Source of the DNA: Halichondria panicea
Lineage: Eukaryota; Porifera; Demospongiae; Suberitida; Halichondriidae
Assembly: GCF_963675165.1 (NCBI RefSeq)
Contig: NC_087390.1
Location: 3,734,001 to 3,798,000 of the forward strand
Direction of reading: 5' to 3'
DNA length: 64,000 bases
Shown here: in pieces, positions 12,166 through 24,929 of the stretch
Layout of the letters: every line of letters begins with the position of its first letter
How positions within the stretch are numbered: the stretch's first letter is position 1
Program-made: the position numbers and the translations under genes
Notes under the pieces: generated by a model
Seen by the model: the letters and a program-made list of their open reading frames with translations, nothing else
The model's database searches: none
Told to the model about the DNA's origin: nothing

Positions 12166-15100
12166 TTAGTTGATAACTTTGGTAAGGAACTCCAGGAAGC
12201 GACGTGCATATTGATCAGGGCGAACAGTTGAAATTTCTGCCCCAGCCTGCAATCATAATAGGGTTTGCATAATAATAGAGTATAGTTATTTCTAAAGTCT
12301 TGGTGAAATTATTAGTCATGCATAAGTTGTTGACTAAAAGCCAATACCACACCTACCCCATGTTTCATAGTTTTGGCGGCATGAGCAGCCCTCTTTCTTG
12401 CTCCATAATTCGTCAACACATCAATTATACCAAGATAATACACTAGTGGCTTGGTACCTACAAATATGCATGAGGACCAATAATGGGAGTTATCATACAT
12501 TTGCGAACAGTAACTATACAATCACATCTGCATGGTACGTCTAAACTGTACATACCCTTTTCACTTGCAACAGCAAACACATCAACGTCTTTGTCAACAA
12601 CCAACTGGTTTCCTTCCACTAACGCAGCCTCAACAGCTTTCTCTCCTTGCACTACTATGGGATGAAACGTTCCTGCCTCAGCAACTGCTCCTGCACCTGC
12701 AATTTGGCAAGTTAATAAATGTTGAGCAGAAGCACATGCACGTACCTGCTCACCAGCACACCATACATGGTCATAGTTAGTAATAATTACGACGTATAAT
12801 TTTTTTAGCCCTTTTTGTGAATTTCGCGAATAATATTTTCGAGGCTTGATAAAATATTATCTCCTGAACATTACCCACAAATTATAAGTACAGTGGTTGA
12901 GTAAAATTAATATTGCTCTGAAGTCTGGTTGAAAAAAGAACACATTAGATTTGTATCTGATCCCAGACAGGCTTGGCTATGCAGACACAAATGTACTCTA
13001 CTCTGAATTATTTCAGCTAACGTTGCTATACTTAGCTATAGATATCTCTAATTCTCTATATCTGAGGCGCGTTAGCGGCCACGGATGTAAGTAGTACGTT
13101 AGTTTGTTACCCGAGGCGCGCGTGGGCAGCCACGAGTATAGTAACCCGTTGGTTTGTCTGTTTGTTTGTAACATGTGAGTCTACTCACTTGGATGCCATA
13201 GCACTGCGTTCACAGTCTCCACATAACAAGTTATTATTTTTAAAAGTGGCAGATTTCGATGTTAAAGCTTCATTCTCGTATAAAAGCGAGCAAAGCTAAG
13301 AACACGTTGCTGCTTTACACGCGACCTTTATTAGAGGTAGATCTACATATTTGCAGCTGAAGTTGATCCCAGAGGAGGTACGACAGGCGCGGTGCAGCTC
13401 AAGTAATTAGCCTCTGATTACTCTCAGCAAAAACATACGACGTGGGCGGGGCATTATTGCTCAATCAAAGGCTAATTACTTGAGCTGCACTGCGCCTGCC
13501 GTACCTCCTCTGAGTTGATCCCGTACCAGGAATAATGGAAAAGGGTCACTAGAGTAAAAAGCTAGAATTGTGACTGGTTTTGTTATCTCAGGAGGCTTTA
13601 CTGTACTGACTCTGGACCAGGAGGCTGAGCCATACTTTTTTAAGACTCCAGGCTTCTTTGCTGGTGATCCGAGTCTCTATCACTAAACTCTGTTCTCGAA
13701 TACTTCAGCATGCGGAGAGTCTGGTTTTATTGCTCCTGAGTTGCTGTGCTAGACTGCTACATTGTAAGTCATACATACTACATACATACTACATTATAGC
13801 ATTATATCACTCTGGTTTCTTTACAATCATGTCACCAGTCGAAGGTTTGCACTCTGTTTGTAATATGTGAGTCTACTCACCTGGATGCCATAGCACTGCG
13901 TTTACAGCCTCCACTCAACCAGTTTAAAATCGATTTTAATTATAAAGCATTGTTGTAGTACTAATAAAAGTGAGCAAAAGCTAAGAAGCTTTGCATGTTG
14001 CCTAGCTCTACACGCAACCTTTATTAGAGGTAGATGTACATAATTATTTGCAGCTGAAGTGATCCTTTACCCGTTTCTATTAATTGTAGGTTGTTGCTTC
14101 TTTAACTTCTCTGGTTTTTATAGATTTATTTATTCATAGCACTTAAGTGCTTTATTAATACCACTCGGCTAAAGAAGAGCAGACTATAATTATAATTATA
14201 ATGATTAATTTTGTTTTGCTAGAGCCAAAATATTGTTGACATGTCAAATTTTGTGACTTTCTGAAGGATAATCGTATAATGAAAGCACCGCGGGTGTTGA
14301 TGCTTCGGTGGAGGTGTCAAAGCTAGCTATTACAGCAATAGCTTTTATACACACATTATATCATGATGAATTTTTTGGGGCAATGGTTCCAGATGGGCAG
14401 GCAGAATCCAGAATCACAGAGAAACTCAAAGAGTGGATAATGATCAACCATGATTGTTGTTAAAACGATTGATGCCAAAAGGCCAAGTCTAAAATGAATG
14501 GCTGCTTCAGCAGCTCTTTTTCTCACTGTTACAGCTACCAATACATAGCGTTCTAGTGCAGAGCTAATTACTAAGTAGAGCAGCAACACTCCATGGATAT
14601 GTATTTCTACGCACTCCATACCTCGAATCTAATGACGGTTCTTGTCTTGAGGATAATGAAGGATAATGAATCATTCTGCTCAATTTTATGTATCCGGCCG
14701 TAATAAAATTACATTGAAAACCTAGTTTGGAGGCAGCCAGCACTGGCCAGTATTATAGAATAGCGAGTGGCCATACTTCAGGGTGGTAAACATACTGCAC
14801 ACGCTATAAACAGTAGATAATTATCGACATTGGAAAATTTGCCTGCATTTCACAGCATTTGGGCGACTGACTTGTTGTCTCCATTGCACACATGCTTATC
14901 ATCAGCGACAACCGTAGACATTTACACTATCAAAGTACCCGCTACACAGTGAACATTATCGGATCCCATAGCACACATGCATACATTCACTGACAGTAAA
15001 TCTATCTTATCTGTGCAGTCAGTTTCAAGTTATGACCCTTCCCTAAAGAGATGTAACCGTTTATAACGTAACATAATGTTTATACATTGAAAAACGCAAA

Positions 15101-18100
15101 ATAACTGTAACAGTGCTATGCATACGGATTTCTATACATTATGTAGATGGGTCAAATACTCGTATGAATACCTTCAGATTTGGTGATTGTTGTGATCTCT
15201 GGGGAGTGTGCTGTGGGCTCAATGGGTAAGGAATCTTGGTTCTCCTCTCCACTGGACATTGGTGGGGACGAGAACTCCTCTGTAGCAGGCTCCAGTGTTC
15301 GAGGGAATGATTCATTAATAGGACTCACAGGATCAGTGCTGGTTTCGACTCCTATACCAAACAATGTAGGGTGTGTATGCAGGAAGAAAGTACACATAAA
15401 CTATGATAATACAAGTACCACAAAAATATTTCCCACGTGAAAAGTTGTTAGGATTGGCCGGGGAAACACCAAAAAGCGTAGAAAAAAGAAATCCGGCGAG
15501 AGATCAACCTCAATTCGTTACAACGTCATTCACATCTACATTATTTTGGTGACTTGCCCGGCCAATCCTAACACTGAACGTGCAATTTTGTGCAAAAGCT
15601 ATATATTAAAGTGAATGTTGAGTACGTGTTAGAGTTTTGTGTGATTTTCCTGTTGAGCACAGGCGTAACACAGTCCTAGCCTCGAATCCATTTAACCAGC
15701 CTGGATTCGAGGCTAACACAGTCCTGACTCCATCGATGTATTTAACATGATGTGGTGGATGGAAGTACAGTCTCTACTGCATGACAACTCCTTTGTGTAT
15801 AGCACCACTGAAAAGTTAATAACAACACTTAGCTGTACATGTTCACAGACACACTTTTCACTCAAGAGTGTTATAGAAGAGGTAATTGTATAATGTTATG
15901 TTATTGCAATTGTTAACAAATTCACAAAAATCAATTGTAGAAGAGGAGCTTAATGGAACAGAAGAATCTGATATGGCTTGATGAAGGATCTTTAACGACA
16001 GAAGCATTTAGATCTACAATGTAGAAGTTTAAAGAAGTATTATCTAAAAAAGAGGTGGATCTGAAAAGAGGCCAGAAATCACAATGACTGCTGCTTCTGT
16101 CAGTGTACAGCTCTTTTCTGACTCTTGTAGCTAACAAACAGCTAGCACTTTAGTGCAATGTTCACTCATAAGTTGAATAGAACGTTTGTGCGAACAGATG
16201 ATGCCAAAAAGATTCTGAAGAGGCCTTCACTGTCAGTGAAACCAGCCATAACTCGAGAAAGAAACTTTAGCTTGCAAACTCATGAATCAAAATCCAAGAG
16301 AACGCGGCTAGAAGACTATACATGTAGAAGCTATTAAATTTCGTAGCATTGCACAGCTGGAATACACACACACTGCTGGTGTCCGTATAGTACTTAAATA
16401 TGCGGTACGTGCTTAATCGGCAAAAACCACGAACATTTACATCCTCGAAATATACTCGCTATACGGTACGCACTAAAAACTGTAGAATACAGTATGGCCA
16501 GTTTCCAGAAATGGTCCTTCCAAAATTAGAACATAAGCGAAAAACAATTAAAAGCTAAAAAAAGGGTGGCAATTCAATAGTTTCCTAAAGGCTTTAACGA
16601 CAATTGTGCTACTGCATGACGACACACATGCAGACTGATCATTTCACCAGGTGAGTGTGGAGACTGTGGTGGCTCTCCAATGTCGTCACTGGAGATATAA
16701 CCATCTTCCTCGCAGTCATTAAAGTCCTCGTCATCGGAGTCAGGAGGTATAGTGCAATCGTGGATGCAGACCAGTAGACTGTAATCCATCAAGTTCAATT
16801 TCTGCAAGAGCTGGGAGTAGAAATATAATTGACAATCAAGTTTTGATGTACTACCCGTGGACCACATTAAATTATCTGAACACGCATCATCCCATAAATC
16901 ACTAGCACTGCTTAGAGGAGGCTGGAACCACTTGACCTTAGCTAATTGAGGTCACTAATTGCAAACTCTCTTGCAATTAACCTTACAACATTATTTTTCA
17001 AGGGTGGTCATTTATTTTCGCTGGTCTCGAGGCTAGCACAGAGCACTCCCTGCTTCTGAGCAAAATTGGCAAAACCTAGGCTAGAAACACTGGAAGAGAA
17101 GCTTAGAGAAAAGTGGTTGACACAAAGTCATGTACTCCTATTGCAATATGTTTGGCCGGTGAAAGCACAGCATGCACAATAAACTATCGAAACAAGCTCG
17201 GACTGTACGTCAATCTATAACAACGTCTATTAATTCACAGGCGTATAATTATGCAAAGCCATTTCTGTAATAATAATCAGCAAACAAGGATAGACGTGCG
17301 CATGTGTAATGAAAAAAAGATGCATGTATATACGTACGGTAGCTGCACGTAAGCCAACGTGAAGCGTCTAGCTTCTTACATGTAGCTATACATGTACATG
17401 TGGCTCGCTTAAGTAAGCTGTTTTATCAATTAACTTAGCCGAGGCTGTCTATGCTAACGCAGGGACATGGAAGCCAGGTGAGGATACTCAAAATTAACTG
17501 ATGCATATATTATATAGACACAAAAACTAGCAAATCATTATACCGCCTCGGATCAATACTTATTATCAGACACAGCCCCATGCTCACAAACACACTAACC
17601 TGAACATCGGCTTCCAAAGCCTTCATGAGCTGATCCTTTGCAGAATTACCCACCATAATATTCTCTTCCATCTCAGTGAAGTCTAGGTCCTTTAGTGTGG
17701 GGTTCGTTTTTGTCTGTAAAAGCAATCAAAATTGATATGCAAGAAAAGTGTACTGTACTCAAGATGAGACTGAACACCAGAACAACTTTCAGCTTAGGCC
17801 CCTTTCCCCCTTTCCAGGGCCGTAGTGACCAGTCCCGTTAGTCAGGTTTTATCTAACCACTTTTGAAGGCAATGAGTGCTGCAAAGATGCGCTGTGCCTC
17901 TCGCCATGTTTTGCTTTCGCTCAAGAGTATTAAGTATAGTTTGCTTAATAATAATTATTACGTTATTGTTGATTGCAATTGAATTCCACACAGTCACAGT
18001 GTGGATTATAATGGTCGGCATTCGGCTATTTACCGACCCAAGAACCGGTCAGTTTAGCTCTGGGCTGCCACAATGACCTGCCAGTACTCGAGATCTAGTT

Positions 18101-21100
18101 GCACATGTGCCCTATGCATGCTGATTCAGCAAGCTAATTAGTTGCTATTGCATGCTGTTTCAGCAAGCTAAATAGCCACGTGCAAATTAAGAATAGTTTT
18201 TGTTGATTGTAAAGTAGCTAGCTATGCCCTCTAACTGGTCACTCTTCTCAGCATTCAGCTGTCAAAACAGCCTAAGATGAAGAGTCAACCTAAACTTGCA
18301 GGGTTCAGTAGCCACATAATCAAATACAATATAGCGCGAACTTTTTGAGGGCTTAATTTTTGCTGTTTTTGTGGGTTAGCAATCCTACAAGAAAAATTTA
18401 TTCCACGAAACATTTTCTGCTATTAATAACGTGCAAAGATTAAAAGTGTGGCCTGGGAATGCTTCCGGTAACACAAAATATATTAAACGAAATGTTTCTA
18501 GAGGCCATTCCATAACATTTAAGTGGCTTGAAAATTTTGCGCTTTACGGTATCTGCCTCCCCTTGTTTAGGCTAAATCAAGAGTAGGTAAAGGTAAGAGT
18601 AAGAGTGTTGAATTCCTGTAGTACGTAAACGTGGAACCGCATTTGCTTAAATTGTGTCATCACTATTAGACTAAACTGTGGTTTGTGGTTTCTGGAAAGT
18701 GTTGATAACATAACAACTACATGTATTACATGTAGTTCATCTACTCTTGCCTAAATGTATACGTAACTATATCAAAATGGGTGGGCAGTTCGATGGTTAA
18801 CTACGGTACATGTGTAACTACATGTACTAGACTAAGTACTGTAATTTCAATCCACCTTCTCCTTCGTAGATGCTTGCCTATCAACAGTGGATCCTTTCAG
18901 ATCAAACTTTCTGTGCATTTTAATTGTGCTGCTGAAGATGCTTCTCATGACAATCCAGTATGTCTCAGCATTGTTTACCGTTAACCTGTACGTTCCAAGG
19001 TATTGAGGTAGGAGAGTCTGTCCTTCGGTTGTCACCAGATGCTGTAGTCAATTGTGAATGTACATAATTAAGAGAAAACGGTAGCAGTGATTGCAAGTAC
19101 TGCACATTACAGTTGGTACAAAAATAATGTTTTCCTTTCACTATCACACACGTTGGGATAACTACTCAGATGCATGTGTGACAGTATTATGTGACAGCTA
19201 CAGTATAACGTAACATTGGGGTGAGCGAATCGAGTACCTATACCTAGTAATCAACGTTGCACTGTTTGTATGCATGGACAGGCAAACAACATTTGCCTTT
19301 GGAATTCATGATCCCTTACCAACTTTTACGTGAATTAATTATTGCGCATGCGCAAACAAGAATAGATTGTCTACTCTTGGCACAATAAGCTACCGAGTAT
19401 CATGCGCATAACTAGAGCACTAAGGAAGTGCTAACCCTCGGCTGAATGTGAATAACAAATTAATTAATATGCTCATGCAAGACGGCCCTTTAGACGGGCT
19501 GGACCTGAGTGCAGTAGGGGTAAATACATGTAAGTACACAGCATAATAGCGGGAATTTCGCGGCTGCAAATGTTTCGCTGTTTGGCTCGAGAACCCTCAG
19601 AGAAGACATTGTTCGTGGGTTGCATTTCAATGCCAGGAAACCACACCCACAAAGAGCTTTGCATCTGAAATACCAGTGTGTGGGAGTTTCTCCTTATAAC
19701 TTCGCGTTAACTGCTCTGCCATCGAAAAACGCGAAATTTTGAACCTCACGAAAATGTATCGCTATACAGTAGCCTCCTTCACTGGCCTCCCCTAAAGAGA
19801 AGGCCTGCTTGCGCATGCACAACATGGTTGGATATTTGTTCCCATAAAATGTCAGCTCCTATAATACTGAATTTATCACGAAAATATCATAGTAGACTTT
19901 CACCGAAGATAGTATTAGATGGGTGTGGCCTGTCCATTAGGCTAGTGATGATTGTCATCCACACTGTTGCAGGCTGTGAGTCTTGTTAGCAGACAGAAGA
20001 CTGAAAATTAAAACTGGGATAAACTCCCATGCACCGGCATTTCACATGCAAGGCTATTGGTGGGTGTGGTTGTTTGGCATTGAAACGCGAATGTTAGAAC
20101 CTACGTACATTTCTGCTGAGGGCTCTGGAACCAAATAGCGAAAATTTCCCGCTATGCGGTATGTATGAGCATGGAAGCTGACAATAAAATTCGGAGGCCT
20201 GCTGAGAACGGAGTGCACGAGACACTGTGGACTACATGTAGGATCACAGCAAAGTCGAAGCCTGGAGTCTTAGAAATATGGCTCCTGGTACATTGTATGT
20301 TATGGGGCTAGGGATAAGCAAAGAAGCAATAACCACAATCATAATTCTAGCTTTCATTGTTCCTGGTACGGGATCATTTCCGTTGCAAATACATAGGACA
20401 CCTTGAATAAAGGCCGAGTGTACAGTGGAACCTCCCACTAGAGGACAACCTCTCGAAACTAGCTGGCACAGATTGAAATCAGTATCTACGTAAGTACACA
20501 GAAGCAAACTCCCACAAGCGCACCTTTTTGATTCTGGACAGAGGACAAGCTTCGTGCTCCCAACTGACTAAATCTGTGCAAAACAGCCTCTTGTAACGAA
20601 CAAACATGAAGCCACACCCACATTTTACGTACAATATGGTAGATATCGTTTGTAATGTAATGTTATTGCTAATCATACTGCTACATGTACTGCTATGCTT
20701 TAATTATATCTTTGATTTCAGCAAGTTCCTTAGCTTCTTGAACTAGAAATTATACAGACCATGCATACATGTACATGTACATGCATGAACATATAACTAT
20801 ATATATATCTATATTCTTTGATATATGGCTATAAATAGTAACTTGAATGAACCTCCCCCACCAGAGGACAAAAGCCCTGCTCTCAAAGTGTCCTTTATTC
20901 CACTGTACATGTAGCTGCAGCCAACGTGCAAGTTCAAGCTTCTTAGCTTTTTTGGTTTTATTTGACAACGAAGCTTTAACGCCAAAATCTGCAACTAATA
21001 AATGAAAGCACTGCAGCTAGGAGCTGATGCCTCGGTGGATGTGATGTACCATAACATAAAGCTACTAGCTTTGCTAATTTATAACACTGACAGATCACTG

Positions 21101-24100
21101 ATAATGAACATGCAACGTATTTTAATCAGCCTGGATTCGAGGCTAGAGGCTACGTAATTTGTTTAATCACAAGGAAACTCAAAGAGTGGGAAACGATGCC
21201 AAAAGTACAAAATCTAGATACTGCACCAACGCACTACCGTATACCTCGCTCACACATGCGCATCGATGCATAATGAAAGCACCGTGGGTGCTGATGCTCG
21301 GTGGATGTATCAGCTATATAATATAACGCAGCACCATGGCAGACTCACAATATAACGCAGCACTATGGCAGACTCACACAAACACACAAACTAACGGGCC
21401 ACAGATTATCTACTCTTGGCACAATCAGCTACCGAGTATCTATGATCATGCAATGATGACATAAAGGTCAGATGGGATACAGAGACTCCTGAGGCCACAG
21501 CATGCCTGCAGCAGGTGAGAGCTCACTCAACATTTCTCTTCGTGTCGCCCTGCCCATGGTTGCTGATTTGCCAAATATCAAATATACTTGCCAAATTTTC
21601 CTGTTATACGTTCCTAGTATACGCTACTTTTCTTACTGAAACTGATACACAATTCGCTCACTCTTGCCCTATCTATCATGCCCTGCATGCTCCTACTTAT
21701 AAGCATAGCACAACTTACAGTGCATGTATGAGTGTGCTTTTGGTAAATTAACAGTATTATATACATGTATGCATACGCAGTAGTTTCACTTACAGCATGA
21801 TAGGCTTGCAGAATCAAATGCAAGAGAGCTACCTCTTCTGTTGTAATTGACTTGATCACCAACTTTTTGTCATGTGTTATGAAGAACTTGGCCCCACTCC
21901 TACCTGGACTATCAGCTGGCAGGGGAGGCTGGGCAATTAAAGAATTCTGCCGGGAGAGAAATAGAAAGCTGAGACAAAAGTGATTTTAGAACACAAAATG
22001 AATGAATCATTGATGCAGTACAAAAGTAAACTAGAGCACTGAAGTGCTAACCCTCAGCTGTTGACATAATAAATAAATCTATTAAAACCAAGGAGTGCTA
22101 GCTTGATTAGATTTTCACATTAGAAAAAGAAATTTTCGAGGCACTTATATTTCGTGGAATGGTCTCTAAAAGCATTTCGTTGCACAATGTTCGCGGAATG
22201 ACTGCGCCATGTCTTAAAAATATTTGCACGTTATAGCAGATCTATATGTGCAAGTCATACATGATAACAACATCACTATATGCACTGCATTATAAGATAA
22301 TTTTAACAATTTTCGTGGACCTTTTCGTGTAGGATTGCTAACCCGCGAAAATTAAGCCCCTCAAACATTTCGCGCTATACGGTATTTAAATGCGTTTATT
22401 ATTTAGTGTTAATTACAAATTAGTACCCGTAACATTAATGTAAAAGATATTGGTAAAGGATCACTTCAGCTACAAAATTAATGTGTAGCTCTACCAAATA
22501 AAGGTTGCATGTAGAGCTAGCCAACGTGCAAGTTCAAGCTTCAAGGTGCCAAGTTCAAGCTCTTGCTCACTTTTATACGACAACGAAGCTTTAACATAAA
22601 AATCTTCCACTATTTAAATGAAAGCACCGCGGGTGTTGCAAAGCTATATAACATAATGCTACTACGATGTATCCTGACGAACATTTTTCATTAATTAATT
22701 CATTTTGCTGCAGGAGTCACAGGAAATAAAGAGTGGGTATAATGATCGACCATGATTGCTGTTAACACTCTACTTAGTAGTCAGACAAGTTTTTCTACGT
22801 ACTCTTCTGAAAAGGCTGCAATGGCGAAGCAAAAAACTCGAGAACCAAGCATTATTAATTTTGCAAATCCACTAATTAAAATCCAAGAAAACATGGCTAG
22901 AAGCCTATAGAAACTCTTACTTGCACTGTATTGATCCTTGATCCTTGAGCAGCTGTAGCAGTCTACACAGACACACCACCGTATACCTTGCTTGCGCATG
23001 CACCAAGGCAAAACTAATACCTTGTTGTGTGGAGGCTATTCATGCTGTAAACGCAGCTATGGGAGACAGGGCTCAGTTGTCACAAACGGACAGACAAACA
23101 AACCAACAGACAACTATACGCACGCTAGGTTAAAGTTAAACTGCTGTAGTAAAAATAATGCAGAGTCTTTTTGCCCTACCTCCACGTCAATGACGTCATC
23201 TGTTCAATTTAGTAGTGTTGTTGAGTAAACTGTGGTCTGTAGGTTATCTCTTATCTACTCTTGTATGCATGTACCATAATGCAGGCATGTAATTTTTGTG
23301 GAGTAAAATTTTATATTCGTTATTTTTGTGGGCAAACAGACCTCCACGAAATGAAGGCGTGATTTACCGGAACGCATGCAATGAAGTCAAACAAAAATTA
23401 CCATGTTGAAGTTGAATGAAGTTGAATGAATTTTTTTACCCCACGAAAGTTACCTGCTCTACAGCACACACTGTATTACTAGAATGTTTTGCGAGCATTA
23501 AACATTTGCGAACTTAATGCGAGGGTTGATCAATTCGTAACAATAAATCTGCAAAACCTAAATTATTACCAGTAAATACGCACGATGCTTGCCAGAACGC
23601 AATAGTTAGATGGCAGAGGGTCAACTTTTCTGCTGATTTGGCCCATTCACAAAAGTTTTTCACCTGCACAATATTCTAGTAATACGGTATTGAATAATTT
23701 CCGTGGGATAAATATTTCTTTATAATTATACCAATCGTGAGTAAAAATTCTGTTTCACTTTATTGCCGGCACTGCATTGCATGCGTTCCGGTAACCACAC
23801 CTAGGGTTTCGTGGAGGTTAGCTTGCTCACGAAAATTACCTGGGAATAAATGTTTGGGGGGGGGGATTTGGGTACCCGTAAACACGACGTAAAATGTTTT
23901 ACCACACCCTTATTACATGCTAGTGCATCACAGTAGATGTAGTTACATATTGCACATCATAGACAGTACTAATGTGATGAATGTCATTATTCTACAACAT
24001 TTTTAGGGGGAAGGTTCACCCCTGCCCCCCCCATTAGATGAAACCCTGCGCTATACAGTATATTCCAAGCTGACATACCGTATAGTGCGAATTTTTTGAG

Positions 24101-24929
24101 GGGGGCTTAATTCTCACGGATTTCGGGAGTTAGCAATCCTACACGAAAATTAAGTCCACGAAAATTGTTTTTTAATTACTATAACGTGCAAAGATTTAAA
24201 GGCGTGGCTTCCGATAAGCAGTCATTCCGCGAACACTGTGCAACGATATACTTTTAGAGGCCAATCCACGAAATATAAGTGCCTCGGAAAATTTCGCGCT
24301 ATACGGTAGCAAGACATACAATGTAATGTAAATAATTATTCGTTTGTAAGCAAACAACTATTATACTTAAGCCTGATGTATGTACCATGTATTCCACATC
24401 ATCATATCCAAAACGCTTTCTCAGGTCATGGAAAACTCTAGGACAATATTCTTTGAACTTAAAGTGTCCAGGAAGGTTTTCTCTGCATGATCAAGAATAT
24501 ACATGTACATGTACAACCTTTAGTGTGCATCACCTGTTGAGATAACAACATTAATCTTTAAGACTTACTTGTTGTAGTACTGATTCTCAACTCTGATTTT
24601 GCTGAAAGCTTTGAAGTCTTCTGGAAGCAAAAGACTCGGTTCAACACTTGTTGTTAGCTCATTTATCTATAGCCATACAATATAAACATAGTAAACATGT
24701 TTCATTGACAGTACATTACAACTCTAGCCACATAGAGAGTCAATACAGAAACAGCATTGGATGCCAGCATTTATAATTATTATAATAGTCTTACACTGTG
24801 TTGAATCCCCCACATGAACACCGACAGGATGGGGTCTTTCGATCTGATGAAGCGTTTCTTTTGCTGCTTCACTTTATAGTGGCGTTTGGTCCCACTTTTG
24901 TTTGCCTTAGCTTTACCTCTACCTGGCAT
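12166..24929 (-). CDS. PIP4K2: Phosphatidylinositol 5-phosphate 4-kinase type 2 (PIP4K2-like), 11 exons, complete
   Basis: It phosphorylates PI5P on the 4-hydroxyl to give PI(4,5)P2, controlling endomembrane and nuclear PI5P. Exons in transcript order: 24795-24929, 24569-24666, 24386-24482, 21794-21946, 18856-19041, 17600-17713, 16648-16810, 15172-15351, 12556-12696, 12357-12457, 12166-12246; total 482 residues. Landmarks: [14 protein letters not shown] near the N-terminus, [14 protein letters not shown] lysine in LVIKSI (about residue 142), [13 protein letters not shown] (about 206-218), [11 protein letters not shown] (about 269-279), GIIDVLTNY (metal-binding Asp, about 435), and activation segment [18 protein letters not shown]. 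The AGAEIST segment is of PIP4K type, not PIP5K type. Residues 280-380 form a Ser/Asp/Glu-rich insert longer than in human PIP4K2A (406 residues). Start ATG at 24929 opens a basic [13 protein letters not shown]. Introns hold many repeats. The paralog (2A, 2B or 2C) cannot be assigned. Confidence 0.94.
13060..13360. repeat. Interspersed repeat family J
   Basis: The sequence around GTGAGTCTACTCAC, GATGCCATAGCACTGCGTT and ACCTTTATTAGAGGTAGAT recurs at 13865-14055 and in related form at 44385-44640, with inverted partial copies near 20900-20990 and 22440-22600. No open frame is conserved among copies. It lies in PIP4K intron 8. Confidence 0.55.
13374..13514. repeat. Inverted repeat with arms of about 55 bp
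   Basis: The left arm (GATCCCAGAGGAGGTACGAC ... GCCTCTGATT) and right arm (AATCAAAGGCTAATTACTTG ... CCTCTGAGTTGATCCC) are complementary and enclose about 40 bp. A single diverged arm occurs near 10935-10975. Probable foldback MITE in PIP4K intron 8. Confidence 0.65.
15447..15572. repeat. Short inverted-repeat element in PIP4K intron 7
   Basis: The 126-bp segment starts GTTAGGATTGGCCGGG and ends CCCGGCCAATCCTAAC, with a second complementary pair (CACCAAAA / TTTTGGTG) inside. It lies about 95 bp upstream (in transcript sense) of the exon at 15172-15351. Confidence 0.6.
16110..16400. mobile_element. Family C repeat, inverted copy in PIP4K intron 7
   Basis: It contains GACTCTTGTAGCTAACAAAC, CTCGAGAAAGAAAC, AATCAAAATCCAAGAGAAC and TAGAAGCTATTAAATTTCG, the family C order in reverse. 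Similar reverse copies are near 8100-8310 and 22780-23010. Confidence 0.5.
17997..18290 (+). mobile_element. 5' end of a hAT-like transposon related to the element at 51827-54658
   Basis: It begins with the terminal sequence CAGTGTGGATTATAA and then follows the left 200 bp of the 51827 element closely (GGTCGGCATTCGGCTA, GCTCTGGGCTGCCACAATGA, CTGATTCAGCAAGCTAATTA, AGCCACGTG). After the position equivalent to the transposase ATG (about 18226) similarity weakens, and the frame hits a stop soon after. No matching 3' terminal repeat was seen nearby. It is a truncated, older or sister-family copy, in PIP4K intron 5. Confidence 0.7.
18327..18551. mobile_element. Family A MITE, copy 1 (PIP4K intron 5)
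   Basis: The ends resemble TATAGCGCGAA and TTTTGCGCTTTACGGTA; the interior has GGGTTAGCAATCCTAC, AACGTGCAAAGATTAAA and AGAGGCCATTCC as in the other A copies. About 220 bp and non-coding. It abuts the hAT fragment ending near 18290. Confidence 0.7.
19543..19771. mobile_element. Family B inverted-repeat element, copy 2
   Basis: It runs from ATAGCGGGAATTTCGCG to AAAATGTATCGCTATACAGTA. It shares GGCTCGAGAACCCTCAG, CAGGAAACCACACCCAC and AAGAGCTTTGCATCTGAAA with copy 1 at 9152. PIP4K intron 4. Confidence 0.65.
19790..20162. mobile_element. Family U segment followed by a half copy of family B
   Basis: Positions 19790-20015 share several blocks, inverted, with 43380-43700 (GGCCTGTCCAT, GTCATCCACACTGTTGCAGG, CTGTGAGTCTTGTTAGCAGA, GAATTTATCACGAAAATATC). 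Positions 20020-20162 are a reversed family B half ending TTTCCCGCTATGCGGTA. They appear joined, as after insertion of one next to the other. Confidence 0.5.
22128..22383. mobile_element. Family A MITE, copy 2 (PIP4K intron 3)
   Basis: TTTTCGAGGCACTTATATTT at the left and TTTCGCGCTATACGGTA at the right, with TTGCACAATGTTCGCGGAAT inside as in copy 4. The extreme left terminus is degraded. Confidence 0.7.
22780..23010. mobile_element. Family C repeat, copy in PIP4K intron 3
   Basis: It contains TACGTACTCTTCTGAAAAGG, CTCGAGAACCAAGCATTA, ATCCAAGAAAACATGGCTAG, GCAGCTGTAGCAGTCTACAC and GTATACCTTGCTTGCGCATG: the family C order, ending in the GCGCATGC core. Repeats of family J adjoin it. Confidence 0.55.
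24076..24308. mobile_element. Family A MITE, copy 3 (PIP4K intron 3)
   Basis: It opens TACCGTATAGTGCGAA and closes TTTCGCGCTATACGGTA, and is in the opposite orientation to copy 4. It ends 78 bp from the exon at 24386-24482. Other small repeats around 23280-23480 and 23700-23860 form a related family with ACCGGAACGCATGCAATG. Confidence 0.75.
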
